Part shown: positions 1 to 11,489 of the stretch, piece after piece
How the letters are laid out: every line of letters begins with the position of its first letter
Position numbering within the stretch: the stretch's first letter is position 1
Assembly (NCBI GenBank): GCA_033032175.1
Contig: CM065323.1
Location: forward strand, 9,672,001 to 9,736,000
Direction: 5' to 3'
Origin: Saturnia japonica
Taxonomy: Eukaryota; Arthropoda; Insecta; Lepidoptera; Saturniidae
Length of the DNA stretch: 64,000 nt
Program-made: the position numbers and the translations under genes
The notes under the pieces: generated by a model
What the model was told of the DNA's origin: nothing
The model's input: only the letters and a program-made list of their open reading frames with translations
The model's database searches: none

Positions 1-399
1 GGAAAATTTTTGACGAAATCCTTTGTGATGCCGTTTAATCTCATCTTTTTTCTTACTGAAGAAGTCTTATATCTTGGTATTTATTAAAGACCGTGATGTC
101 TTATATTCATAATGAGTTCTGTTTCAATTTCCGGATAATTTTGGAGTTTGATTTTTATGCTAAATTAACAAAAACGCTTTCATAAAGCATAAAGATATAC
201 TAACATCTGGATCTGAAATATACAAGTTGGTACTTACAGGTAACATACCTAATTTATTACATCCAGATTTGCAAATATCGACTATACATGCATTTCGACT
301 ATTAATTATCACTACAATGATATTAGTAAACGTTATAAAAACCATTTTGTGAAATAGGATCCTAAAGAACTTCTAAATCTTAATCTAAACCTAAAGGAC

Positions 400-530
400 A
401 TAGACATATCTATGTCTTTGGTTCTTGTGTGGTTCTCCTTATTTCTGATTCGATCACCCAGAAAAACTCTGAGCATAGCTCTCTTCATTGCCCTTTGAAT
501 GACCTTGAGCTTTCTTATGAGGCCCATAGT
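400..530 (-). pseudogene. RTE-type LINE reverse transcriptase, C-terminal scrap
   Basis: On the minus strand, residues LIRKLKVIQRAMKRAMLRV then FLGDRIRNKE and TRTKDID match the segment 'HK-KVAQRAMERAMLGVSLRDRIRNEEIRRRTKV-DI' found after the catalytic core in lepidopteran RTE elements. Only about 130 bp survive. No tail or target duplication was found. Confidence 0.65.
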
Positions 531-1646
531 TAGCACAATTATGTCACCACTGGCACTGTCTCGAATTTTTCACTGACATATTCAGATTAATGCAAAATTA
601 ATAACCGCAAAAAATACTTTACGTGTAAAAAAGTATATTCAATCCTGTTACTAGATAAAGAAAACTAGTTTAACTTCTGAAACTTATTTAATTAATTAAA
701 TAAATGCAATTACAGATGAGATAATGCTTAATATACATACAGTTTTCTTATTCTATCGTAACAAATAACTTGAAGATAAAACAGCTCATTTTCTCCCCGT
801 CTCTTGGCAAGCTCGACGCACTTTCGGCGCCGCAATGTCGCGACTTTGTGTCTACAGTGCAACCCTCCGGAACTCTGTATCTACATGTTATATTTGCAAA
901 ATAATGGCTTATGGTATACTAGAAATTTATGGTTACATTGTGGTAACAAATAACGCGTTCAGCGTACATATTCTTTTCACCTTTAATAATACTATAACGC
1001 TCAAGAAACTGTTTATTTTATTTGAACGCGCAAATTCTTTCAAACTATCATTGAAATTTGGAAAAATATCTTTGCATATTATAGCCAATTTATTGAGGAA
1101 TATAATAGGTTATATAACTTCACGTTATCACCCTAAAGAGCGGAGCAGGAACCATGAATGTCAAGCAAACTGGCAAGCTGTAGTCAAGTATGGAAAGTAA
1201 GAACAACGTTAGGCTACACTGCACGGGTAGGTTTGGTGGCAGCGTCAGTGCATAATTGGTTGAATACATTTAATACGAGTGAAGCCGTGGGGCACTTCTG
1301 GTACATTTAGCTTACTCCACTGTGTTTCATAGGTACTATTTTCCGTTTTTAATCGACTTTCCTCGAAGGTACTCTGTTTCCATTGTGTGTTTGTGTGTGC
1401 GCAATTTAACCAAAAACTACACGACGAATTTATATGTTTCTTTTACTAAGGTAAACTGTATACTTATGGGAAGGTTTTAGTATATGAAACATTAAGGTTC
1501 CATTTTCATGTGCAGACTTAGAAATATAATAATTGCGTTTATTGTTGATTTTTAAACAAGGTCAGTTGGTTTTCGTTTGTTATCTTTCATGTATAAAATG
1601 TTTAGTTTAAATTCTTGTTATGTCGGAGTGATCGAATGGTTAAGAC

Positions 1647-1838
1647 CAGTGCCGTATTAACAACGTAGCAAGAGTAGCAATTGCTACGGGCCCCGCGCGA
1701 AAGTTGGCCCCGCATATTGAAACCCACTCATATTTGCCTGAGCGTAATTTTTTGAGTGAAACTTATTAAGAACCCATAGTAGATCATGGGCTCTGAAAGA
1801 ATTTACTACGGGCCCCACGCTTGCTTAATCCGGCACTG
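1647..1838. mobile_element. hAT-type MITE
   Basis: 192 bp with terminal inverted repeats CAGTGCCGTATTAA and TTAATCCGGCACTG (13 of 14 pair). It is flanked by gttaagac (1639-1646) and gttaaagc (1839-1846), a slightly diverged 8-bp target duplication, the length hAT elements make. Two internal 'tacgggcccc' blocks are in direct orientation. No transposase. The target itself (1621-1646, 'ggagtgatcgaatggttaag') resembles the 5' half of a tRNA-Ser. Confidence 0.75.
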
Positions 1839-2007
1839 GTTAAAGCTGGTTAAATATTATGAATATCCAGCCTGTTATTATTTTTTGTTATTAATTAGTT
1901 TATATATTACCAACAACGACAACGAATACTGACAAGATTTAAACAGTTGCGCTTGAAAAGTATTCCGTTTTACACACTTAATTTGCAATGAGCGTCAAAG
2001 CAAAGAA

Positions 2008-2312
2008 TGAATGATAGCTCAGGTATAGCGTGTACGAACATGGCGGCGATCGACATGAGCTCGAATGCCTGCAAGGAACCTGAGCTTTCAGTGAAGGAAA
2101 ACATCGTGATGAAAGCATAGTATGTTGATAGAGTATGTTCTTTAGCTCATCTGACTAGCTACCACCCTTAAATTTAAAATCTGTCGCATGCATTTATAGG
2201 TGTGCTCCGGCAGCTGCACTTGAGACCCAGGTTTCCCACTAGGCTCAGCGTCATCTTGAGCTACATCGTCACTTGACATCAGGTGAAATTGTGACCATAA
2301 CGATAAACCTAT
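2008..2312 (+). repeat. tRNA-derived SINE, copy 1 (diverged)
   Basis: Aligns along its length with the better-kept copy at 50681-50970. Shared landmarks are gaacatgg, 'gagctttcagtgaaggaaaa' and 'atcgtgatgaaa', then 'ggcagctgcacttgaga' in the body. The tRNA-like head is damaged here (the B box reads gagctcgaatgcc). Confidence 0.65.
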
Positions 2313-2924
2313 AAAACGATAAATTAACTGGTTATCACATAATTTAGAAAGTAATATTTGATTCTGTTCATATATAGTAATTTTAGATTTTTATATTAAA
2401 TACTTCTAAATCTGTTTGATGTTAGCAGAGTATAAAACTTACGTATGTCAAATCCAGACTTAAAAATGTAGCGATTATAATTTATTAGTAACTAGCAAAT
2501 GGCCGCGTTTTCGTACGCGTTTATTGCAATACAAAACTTCATAACAAAAAAAAAAAGCAGTCATAAAAATAATGTTGCTGTATATTAGTGAAAGAATTTT
2601 CAGAATTGGGTCAGTAATTCTGGATGGTACTTCCTACAAACATACAAAGTTTACCTCTTTATAATATTAGTAGGTATAGATAAATTTGAAAACAAACATA
2701 ACATTCGTGTATTAGCATAAAATTAGGTATAAAGTTCATAACATCATGTTTATCGCTTCATCGTCCATCGGGCAGTAGTTACTTTGTGTTGTAATTACTA
2801 TTTATTGATCGTTTGTAATTCAAATCATAAAAACAGAATCTTTATACTTAAAATATGTATACGTTATACGTAAGTTTGCTGTTGTTATGATCGCTGATAA
2901 AACTTCTGTTTGTCTCTTCATATT

Positions 2925-3290
2925 ATATTAGCGATCGCCTTAAGGTCGAAATTTGACCAGCGACTTTTTGATCATACACTATTTTCTGTTTGACATTTAC
3001 AGTATTCATGAACCTAAACAATGTGTATTATCTACGTCACTTGCTGTCACTTTTCATTGAGTGACAATGTCAATATTTTAAGGGTCAAGTTCAATGGCAC
3101 TGATCGGGTTAGGATTCACAGTATTAATTTGAGATATTATAGATAAATTTTTGCTTTTAGTTTATATAGATAAGGAGTGCATTTTTCTCCATTTAAACTT
3201 AAACCATGCAAAATCTCACAGTCTTCCGTGCACGCAATACGCTTAAAAAGGTACCGAAAGCTTTTGCTTCACGTATTAATATATAAATAA
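2925..3290 (+). repeat. Repeat family C, second copy
   Basis: The same sequence as the minus strand of 5155-5640, about three-quarters identical, without the second hairpin arm. Confidence 0.65.
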
Positions 3291-4779
3291 AATATTTCAG
3301 TTTTGTCAGCAATCTCATAAGTCTGATAAAATCTATTTCTGTTCTTAGCGATTTAACTTAAAAGCCTGATAAAAGCAACTGCCCGAAAAAATAATATAAC
3401 TACTAATTCATTTTGACCACTCTTCAACAGACAGTAATAATTGTATGTCTAAGTGAATATGTACAAATTGTACTTGTAGTCTTACTTGTCCCTCTGGCTA
3501 TCTCTCTCAAGCTGAACATCTGTTGCAAAGCACCTACAGGTATATATTTCGGCAGCTATACTCAATACTCAGTCTTTTAGGCTTAGCGGGTAACCATTTT
3601 TTTTTTACTTATGTGGTGGTAAGTTTTTACCTACAATCTTTTTTTTGTCGGTGTTTTACATGTTATATACTGATACAGGGTTTATCTTTTGAGTCTTTTA
3701 CTGAGACCTCGGCTCTTTTAATTTACGAAGTTACCGATTCCTTCCGATTTTGATTTTGAAATGAACTAAGATATCAAAGCGTGGGTAAGACCAAAGACAC
3801 ATCTTATTGTAGACTATTTTTTAAATACAACTTTATGACAAAGCGATGGAAATGTAATTATCAAATTCGGTAGCGATATATAAAATTCATTTTTAAATAA
3901 TGATCTCAAAGGATACAAATAAATGCACTGTTTTCTTTGTTTGAAACATATTAAGGTTAATTGAGCTATTTGTGAAGTTTGTTTTCATGCATTAACGTTC
4001 TATTTATTTTGTATGCACGCAATATTGTTTTCATAAATTGTTATGTTTAAGTATGACTTTATAATTATAACACGTGATTTATATTGTTTATATAGGGAAA
4101 TCCTCCAGAAGAGTTTTTTATCAGACCACGGTAAAGCCAAAAAGAAGAGTTATGTTTTTAGCAGTCTATGTACCTATATTTTTATTTATGTATCTTCCAC
4201 CGTAGCGCCTAAACTTCTCATTCGATTTTGATGAATGAATTGATCTGAAATGAATGTGAACGAAATTGATGTGATTGAAATAAATGAATAATTCGTTATT
4301 ATGGTTCTGACGACATAGGCTACATTTTATACTAACAAAATCAATATGACGGATGTTACATCCAAAAAAGTTCTCTAACTTTTTTTCTATTTTTTTTTTG
4401 TTTAATATTGAAAGTTAAACGAAAGAAGGGTTCATAAAAGGTGTCATCAAGCTTTTTTGTACAATATTAAATATAAATAAAATACATCAAAAGCAACAGC
4501 ATGCATCAAGGAGAAGACATAAATCGTAAATTTACATTAAGATTTCAAAAGAGTAAATTAATGGTTTTTTTTTTATTTTGTTCTGTTACGGCTAATCTGT
4601 TAGTAATGGTTTTTTTTTGCTAAACTCTTTGATGACAATCTCTACTCTGTGCGACTGATTAACCACAGACAATTAAGTTTCTAACATTTGAAGTGTGAAC
4701 GTTAACAAACGAGAGATTTTTATAATCTGTTTGATAGTATGAACGTTAATAATTAATGATTTATTTTAGGAGTTTTTGG
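3291..4779. other. Intergenic, nothing recognised
   Basis: AT-rich with T-runs; short frames at 3523-3753 and 4043-4231 are hydrophobic only because of T-rich codons. I see no repeat with a partner in the window. Confidence 0.4.
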
Positions 4780-5000
4780 CTGGATATTGAAGTGACATGT
4801 TGTGGTTGTTATTTTTAATTCATTTACTTAGGTTTTGACCCTATATTATGTAATATTAGTGGCGTTTTGCGTGATATAGTTTGGTTTTTGTGCATAAGTG
4901 AGGTGGATTATAAATATAAGCTGAAAGCATTGATTCCGATATCCCACAAAAATTTCCTAGAAAGTTCTAACACCATCTAGCCACCATCTTGTTAGGACAC
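4780..5000 (+). repeat. Repeat family D, copy 1
   Basis: Shares 'aatattagtggcgttttgcg', tgatatagtttg, 'ttgtgcataagtg' and '...cacaaaaatttcct...agccaccatcttgtta' with 14400-15000 and 20225-20540. The 54-bp minisatellite at 8490 follows a stretch of the same family (8405-8490). Confidence 0.5.
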
Positions 5001-5154
5001 TGAATCGTCATTACACTTGACAATATAATTCACTCGATAATGGTAGTAATGGTCTTCATTAAAGAGGACCGATTGCCAAGTTAGGAAGAAGAAGAAGAAG
5101 ATTTATTTTATTTCTTTAATTATGTTTGTAACACATATTGTATACAATTATAAC

Positions 5155-5640
5155 CTTACGCACTCCTTCTCCATTTATACTTTAACTATGCCAAATCTCA
5201 CACTCCTCCGTTTGCGTAATCATTATATTAATACGTGAAGGCAAAACTTTCTACCCCTTTTTAAATGTATTGCGTGCACGGAAGACTGTGAGATTTGGCA
5301 TGGTTAAATTTTATATGGAGAAGGAGTGCAGAAAGTTAAAATTAATCTATAATATCAGTTACTAATATATTAAATTAAATAAATTAATACTGCGAATCCT
5401 AACACGTCCAGGGCCATTGAACTTAGACCCCCAAAATATTGACATTGTCACTCAATTAAAAGTGACAGCTAGTGATATAATATTCATTGTTAGGTTCATA
5501 CTGCAAATGTCAAAAAGAAAAAATAGTCTATGATTAAAAAGTCGCTGGTCGAATTTCGATCATTCAGCGACCGCTAGTATACTTAAAAAGGATACATAGT
5601 TTTCTCTTCGCGTAATAAAATATAGATAAATAATAACTTA
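5155..5640 (-). repeat. Repeat family C, copy with foldback tail
   Basis: On the minus strand this matches 2925-3290 (shared: gcgactttttgatca, 'tgacattgtca', the 'ccaaatctcac...cttccgtgcacgcaata' block and ttcacgtattaatat). In addition, 5160-5220 and 5270-5329 are an inverted repeat (gcactccttctccat / atggagaaggagtgc at the ends) that would form a hairpin of about 170 nt. Confidence 0.7.
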
Positions 5641-5669
5641 ACCTTTTATACGAGGTTACCCCTAACATT

Positions 5670-6018
5670 ATGTCGCCAGACAGTCTGGCGCCGCCCCCTC
5701 CGTCTCCTATGAGTCTGCCCTCGATTTCAACAGCTCGCCTGCGTATGTCAATTTAACATAATGTATAACAGTTAAACATAAATAATCCGGTTCGGGAGCA
5801 CGTTCAAGAATAATTCTGTTGAAGAAGTGGAGACGGAGAAGCGATCCGTCGAGATCATCATCTGCGACGTGGACGAACACGGGAACGATTTGTATCTCAA
5901 GTTATGTACAGCTAATAGCAACACTCTACTGTGTATATTAAAAATGTATGATGACGTCACGTTTTCTGATTGGTGGTTCCAATCACTCGACTCCCAGACA
6001 AAAAAATACCGTAAATAG
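5670..6018 (+). other. Coding-like fragments of unknown origin
   Basis: Two short frames have clearly higher GC than their flanks. 5670-5756 reads MSPDSLAPPPPSPMSLPS then ISTARLRMSI and stop. About 5793-6018 reads FGSTFKNNSVEEVETEKRSV then EIIICDVDEHGNDLYLKL, CTANSN and onward to a stop at 6016. The second has an acidic, protein-like composition but no motif I recognise and no clear splice borders. It may be a decayed transposon ORF or a retrocopy. A perfect CRE-type tgacgtca occurs at about 5952. Confidence 0.25.
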
Positions 6019-7054
6019 TGAAATAATGCATTTCCATAATTTATCTATATAAATAAAATAATGATTGAGGTTTGCCGTTGTATGCGCATGACGTAGGAAC
6101 TACTGGATAGATTTTGATTTGTTTTATTATTATAATCCTTAGACACTCCTTATCAAAAAATAAATAAATGTCACGATATCTTCGTCCAACAAAAAGTTAT
6201 TAAAGTTTTAAGAAACTACGATATTTATGAGCATTACGCGTTCTTCTGTTGTCTACGCGAGCGAAACCCCACGATTTCTCACGGATAGTATTACAATGAA
6301 ATGTTTTCACGTGTGCTGTAATATTATTATTTAGCAACTAATTAAGTTAATTGTTTTAACTGTTATTGGTTTATAATGTTGGATTACTGGATTGTAATGT
6401 GCCTAATACCACTATAAAAATAGAAAAAAAAAACGGTAACGAATATTTGAAACGATTTAAAGGAATTATCATATAATCTTATTTACATTGGAAACATATA
6501 TTATTATAAAAATTTTTTAGAGCCTGTTCAATGTTCATGTTAATTTAGTATTTATATTTTACGTTTAATCGACTAGGTGTTAACATAATCTCTTGAATAG
6601 TTACAGATGCTAGCGATAGCTCGTTAAGGCGGGGTTGTGTAGAGCGTTGGGGTGCGATGGTATCGGTGCGAGCGCACCGGAAGCGGGAGGGCTCGTGAGC
6701 GTAATACTGAAACCTTCCAGATACACTTTGTGAAGCCTTGATTACATACTATGCCAAACGTGAATCGCCCACTAAATCTGTACTTGGAACTAACAGAAAG
6801 CACGTCTGATTAAATATCACATCGGATTACAGAGGATAAAACCCGATTCCTCAGGAGAAGCAAGAAAGTAAATTTTAAAATATTTTTAGGATATACATTT
6901 TTTGTAATCATTGTAAAATAGATATCTCATATGCCCTAAGAAATCAGTTGCTGTTGTTATTTAGGACCCGATAGTTCAAAAATATATAGTAATACCGGTA
7001 TTTCCGCGGCTCCGCAAGCGTTTATAGTTACGCAGTAGTTATTTGCATCCCGTA
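6019..7054. other. Intergenic, no supported gene
   Basis: 6030-6330 looks like an interspersed repeat ('gatagattttgatttgtttt', 'ctacgcgagcgaaaccccac'). 6590-6720 is a GC-rich island with 'gagcgcaccggaagcgggag' (an ETS-like core). Otherwise AT-rich with nothing recognised. Confidence 0.4.
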
Positions 7055-7415
7055 ACTTTATTTTAACCCATATTGTTGACAATTCATATGTCGTATCAAT
7101 TGAGGAATGGCGTGTATTTCCCGTGTACAATTTTCATCAAATAATTCTTTCTTACCAAAAGCATAAATATTAATATCCCTAATTTGAGACATGACGGGTT
7201 CTTCATACAAACTTTCACTCAAGTTTTGTTTACACTATATGTGGAATAACAAAATAAAATAACTCTAAAATAAATAAAATACCCTATGTCCTTTCCCAAG
7301 GTCTAATCTATCTCTATACCAAAATTAATCAAAATTTGTTCAGCAGTCTAGGCGTGAAAACGTAACAGACAGATAGACAGAGTTACTTTCGCATTTATAA
7401 TATTAGTATGGATAA
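7055..7415 (+). repeat. Lepidopteran interspersed repeat with 'cgcatttataatattag' end
   Basis: Contains 'gggttcttcatacaaacttt', then 'aaggtctaatctatctctat' 'accaaaattaatcaaaattt' 'gttcagcagtctaggcgtga' and ends 'ttcgcatttataatattagt' atgg. This ending is one of the most frequent repeat ends in butterfly and moth genomes. Partial relatives are at 47490-47650 and 50280-50480. Confidence 0.65.
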
Positions 7416-8079
7416 CCAGTAAGAATGTAACCATTTCCATACGATTTATGTATACATACATACATAGGCTTGAAAAGTACAACCCTACTTTTTCACAGTC
7501 AGGTAAAAATCTTTAGATCACTAAAAAGTAACATTATTTTTCAAATACCTAACGCTTTGAATTAAAATTTTTGAAAAATAAATTAAGATAATTTGAGATT
7601 TTGACAAACAAAACACATAAAGCCTGTAAAAGTAGAAGAAAATTTCTTTTTTTATTTATCTCTTTCATTACTTGAAGACTTTGCATTTTGTATAAAATAT
7701 TTTATATTGAAAATTGTAAAGTAATATTCTATGATATTATATAAGATGAAGCAAAACAAACTCGTCTTAAGCATTTAGCAAAAAAAAGTTATTTCTCGGT
7801 ACAGGAAATTACCCCTTTATCTCGAAAGCTTACAGCTGCAATCTGTGGAAGATAGCGTTAATGTCGGGTAAATTACACAGAGCAATGGTCCGGTTGTTTC
7901 TTTTACAAGACATTGTTATTTTTATTTAGAATAATGTGATTCTTTAACATATATAAAAACGAAACAAACTTTAATGATTTTTATGACTAACAATAGTTAT
8001 TAGTTTTCGGGACCCAATATTTTTTAGTAATGTCCCTTGGATTAAAATTATAGTGTACGTACATCATTTATAATTACGT

Positions 8080-8490
8080 CTCTTTCCCAACGGGGTAGGC
8101 TTCTTCCACCACGTCCTTTCACTTGCTACTATCCTGGTTTACATTTTTCGCTTCTTCAACATTCATCAATCTTTTCATGCATGCTCGTCGATTAAGTACT
8201 CTTGACCTGATCTTTCCTCAGAACATCCCTGATTTGAATGACTTGTCGATGCTTCACAAAGGTTTTATAGTACGTGCATAATTTATATGAAAGAATTCCC
8301 TACTTGATAAATGCAATTACGAGGACCGGTTGTCAAAAAAAAAATGCAGTTGACAAAATTGAATTAAAAATAATAACCCAAAGCATGAATTTTAATTTGC
8401 CACGATAACTCCCTGGTCTGTTTTAAAAAGAGAGTCACGATCTTGTTAAAGCGTTGCTTGAAATCTAAAGGCTTGACAAATATTCTATCG
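8080..8490 (+). repeat. Dispersed-repeat remnants before the minisatellite
   Basis: 8080-8290 resembles a widespread lepidopteran repeat ('ttcacttgctactatcctgg ... catcaatcttttcatgcatg ... gaacatccctgatttgaatg'). 8405-8490 resembles family D ('aactccctggtctgttttaa'). No coding potential. Confidence 0.45.
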
Positions 8491-8990
8491 ACGTGACATT
8501 GCTATTGTGCACGTTGCCATTAAATAAGAACTATTATTCTAACCACGTGACATTGCCATTGTGCACGTTACCATTAAATAAGAACTATTATTCTAACCAC
8601 GTGACGTTGCCATTGTGCATGTTGCCATTAAATAAGAACTATTATTCTAACCACGTGACGTTGCCATTGTGCATGTTGCCATTAAATAAGAACTATTATT
8701 CTAACCACGTGACGTTGCCATTAAATAAGAACTATTATCCTAACCACGTGACATTGTCATTGTACACGCTACCATTAAATAAGAACATTCATTATATCCA
8801 CGTGTTATTGCCATTGTGCACGTTGCCATTAAATAAAAACAAATACACATATTTGATCCACGTGACATTAACATTGTTTACGTTGCAATTAAATAAGATC
8901 AAATATTCTATCCACGCGATATTGTTATTGTGCACGTTGCGATTAATTATGAACAAATATTTTATTATCTACGTTACATTGGCTTAATTG
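8490..8990 (+). repeat. 54-bp minisatellite with E-box palindromes
   Basis: About nine units of period 54 bp (consensus 'cacgtgacattgccattgtg' then 'cacgttgccattaaataaga' and 'actattattctaac'), well kept at 8493-8750 and decaying towards 8990. Several units contain CACGTG. Because 54 is divisible by three, the array forms a 164-codon frame of 18-residue repeats (TLPLNKNYYSNHV); I do not consider it a gene. Single diverged units occur in related repeats near 14930 and 20480. Confidence 0.85.
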
Positions 8991-9009
8991 TGTATATTGC
9001 CATTAAGTA

Positions 9010-10686
9010 ATATAAAGTTACGGAAAATACTATAATATATTTGAATTAAGCATAGCTTGTTATGGATATAGATATAATACAAGAGTTGAGCTGCATTTCA
9101 GTATTCGTCTAGTACAAAGGATTGAAACTAATTAGTTGACCTCTGCAATTAAACCCCTCGCAAGCAATCGCGCTAGACAAATGTGAATCTACTGTGTTAA
9201 TAGCCGTTGGACATGCAAACAATGTTTTTAAACACCGATTGTTTTGGCATGTAAGGGCACAGGAAATAGATATTACCATTTTAATTCGATTTTTCTCACT
9301 TAAGAAAGTTTTTAAATGTACAATATACTTACCTACAATATCATGGTTGTTATCTGCTGTTTAGAACGAAGTTCCTTAATACGGTTTGCGGTAGTTGACT
9401 TGTAGAAATTGTCACGTAAGGAAAAACGTTATGCCTCCTCCATTCTCTTTCTCGGTCTCTTTCTATTATATACGAGTATGTGTGATTTCAGATTCGAACA
9501 GACGAGAATCGTGTGTAGCTGGTTGTAATAGCCTTCCTCAGGTGGACGCCGAATTGTTAACGTTTCATTTCGGGCGGGGCCCTTAAGGGTAGCCTCGAGA
9601 TATATGTACGTTCATTAATCCACATATACCTACACAAAAATTAAATCGACGTGTTCTTTATGAAATTTATTCTAATAATTTTGCTTTTAAATAGCATTTT
9701 ACTTATTTTTGTAACTTCGTTCCTGACGGGGGTCCTCCGACCGCACACGTTTTTTTTTGTATTGTAATGAAAAGCGATGACTTCTTACTACTCTGTACCC
9801 AATTAGATCGCGACCACCATGCACGTGATCAAAATACTGTCACAATACTCTGATTTTTTGTCGCGTTTCAGGATCAGTATGGGCATGCAGGCAGGCTTGA
9901 GAGCGATGACTGTTGTCATCGGATTACACAGTGCCTTACCATCGCACATAGTAACATCTCTTTGCTGAGCTAAAATAAAAAAAAAAACAATAGATTGTCG
10001 ATAGGATAAAGACCAAGGGAAACGTTAAATAATTTAAGTTATTGAGTTGTTAACTTACAATTGTTTTAAGTCAAGGAGTTTTAATGGTTCATATTTTTAC
10101 TTAGTAGATTCATTTATGTGCTTTCTTTACCTGTAATCCCACAGGCGCATAGTTAATAGAACTAGGTTAAATTCAAATTTACTTTGTAATGTTACATAAA
10201 GGTTTTATTTAGGTTCAAACGTACAGTTATCAAATTTAATTTTATTTTATCTACATACAAAAGTCAGTGTTTTTTTTTTAGTTTTAAGCACTTGAAACGT
10301 TGAAAATCAATTTTGATTTTCAATATTGAATAAAGTAAAGAAAATATGTAAAGAAACATGTAAGCAATAAAACAAATTTTCTTTCTAGGTTCATTTATAA
10401 TTACTCACAGTTGACGGTTTAAATTATTGAGGTTCTACAGTATATAAAACATTACATTACGGCGATATTTGCTAACAAGCTAAGCCTGTATTGACTCTTA
10501 AATTCAGATACCAGAATCCATCGTAATTGGCGACAGATTGGACTATTATTGGACGACAATTTATGTAAATGACAACTTTGTTTTGATTAAACGTACATTA
10601 TGCAATTAGCTAGATCGCGAACTATTCGCATTCGCGACGACCTCCTGAGCCGAGGTTCGGCCACTCTGGCACCTCGTGCGAGTCGT
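9010..10686. other. Intergenic, no supported gene
   Basis: AT-rich DNA with a few GC-richer stretches (9530-9600, 9860-9950, 10610-10690). The open frames here are short and lack family motifs. Confidence 0.4.
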
Positions 10687-10814
10687 CCAAAACTTTCGCG
10701 GCTGAGTGCCCTAAGCGCTCGCCCCCAAGTTCGGTGAAGCTGTAAAAGCCGCAGCGGCTCTGTTTTTGGATAGGGCCCTAAGGCTAACAGTGTAGACAGT
10801 TCGAAAAAAAAAAA
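10687..10814 (+). repeat. Short A-tailed retroposon, copy 1
   Basis: About 116 bp starting aaaactttcgcggctg and ending cagttcg followed by a run of A. It differs from the copy at 35797-35930 at only about four positions, although the two are 25 kb apart and their flanks differ. Origin not recognised. Confidence 0.7.
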
Positions 10815-10859
10815 CCATGATCATTATTATATTAATACATAATAACACAGGACAATTTT

Positions 10860-11095
10860 TAACAAAAAAGAAAATCAACTTTAATGATTTCGAAGATTTC
10901 CCTGGTGTATCTTCGAAATCGAAAGTCCAATGCCAATTAAATTTAAATTAAACCACCCTTGAAGTATCCCTATAAAACAAAAAAAGAATCATCCGAATCG
11001 GTTCATAAACAAAGAAGTTATGGCTGAACATCCCAAAAGAAATATACATTGGAACAGAGTAACCTCCGCCTTTTTTTAAAGTCGGTTAAAAAACA
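10860..11095 (-). repeat. Repeat family F, copy 1
   Basis: Ends 'cctccgcctttttttaaagt' cggttaaa and contains 'tcccctggtgtatcttcga'-type sequence. The reverse complement is the familiar lepidopteran 'aaccgacttcaaaaaa' repeat. The inverted partner is at 38385-38640. Confidence 0.6.
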
Positions 11096-11388
11096 AATAT
11101 AGTGAGATACTTTATTCAAAATTTACTTGTACTAGTTTTGCCTCGATACCCTTATTGTGTGCGTTTTTTGACGAATCATGTGAATGGTGGAATGACTAAA
11201 AAAAATTAATAAAATTCTCTTATAAACATAATATCAAATCCGATAAAGGAAATGTTTTGTGGGGTTTAGTATACAATAAGTTTTTGAATTTGACAAATTC
11301 AGTTTTCATTGATTTGAAACTTTATATAGGTACGTATATTACTTTTAAATGAGCTATTTTGTAACATGTGTGAACTGTATTGTTGCAG

Positions 11389-11489
11389 TATCAATGAGGC
11401 AGATGCGGTGTCGACAGTGACCGTCAGCATCTCCACGATGCGCCAATGTTCGCTCTTCATACTCACTCTCCTATGCGCTACTGTCAAAG
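11389..11489 (+). CDS. CARP: CARP exon 1: short leader plus signal peptide (coding 11438-11489)
   Basis: A good acceptor (attgttgcag) ends at 11388 and the donor gtacat starts at 11490, so at least one earlier 5' exon is expected. I chose the ATG at 11438 because a typical signal peptide follows it directly. Before it lies an 8-codon upstream ORF (11394-11420), in a different frame, ending 17 nt short of the main start. The main frame is also open back to 11390 (residues INEADAVSTVTVSIST before the Met), so an N-terminal extension from an upstream exon cannot be excluded. The exon ends in phase 1. Confidence 0.8.

Larger units (their letters stand above)
535..2924. other. Upstream intergenic DNA between named repeats
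   Basis: Apart from the MITE and SINE listed, no gene. A 121-codon plus-strand frame at 835-1200 (MSRLCVYSATLRNSVSTCYI...) has no recognisable domain and AT-driven composition. 2500-2760 carries repeat-like 'ggccgcgttttcgtacgcgt' and 'tttaccTctttataatatta'-type ends. Confidence 0.35.

Noticed and set aside
835..1200. 121-codon plus-strand frame
   Set aside because: No domain, AT-driven composition, no splice context or repeat partner.
8493..8987. 164-codon frame of 18-residue repeats
   Set aside because: Produced by a 54-bp tandem repeat whose length is divisible by three; the unit also occurs in non-coding dispersed repeats.
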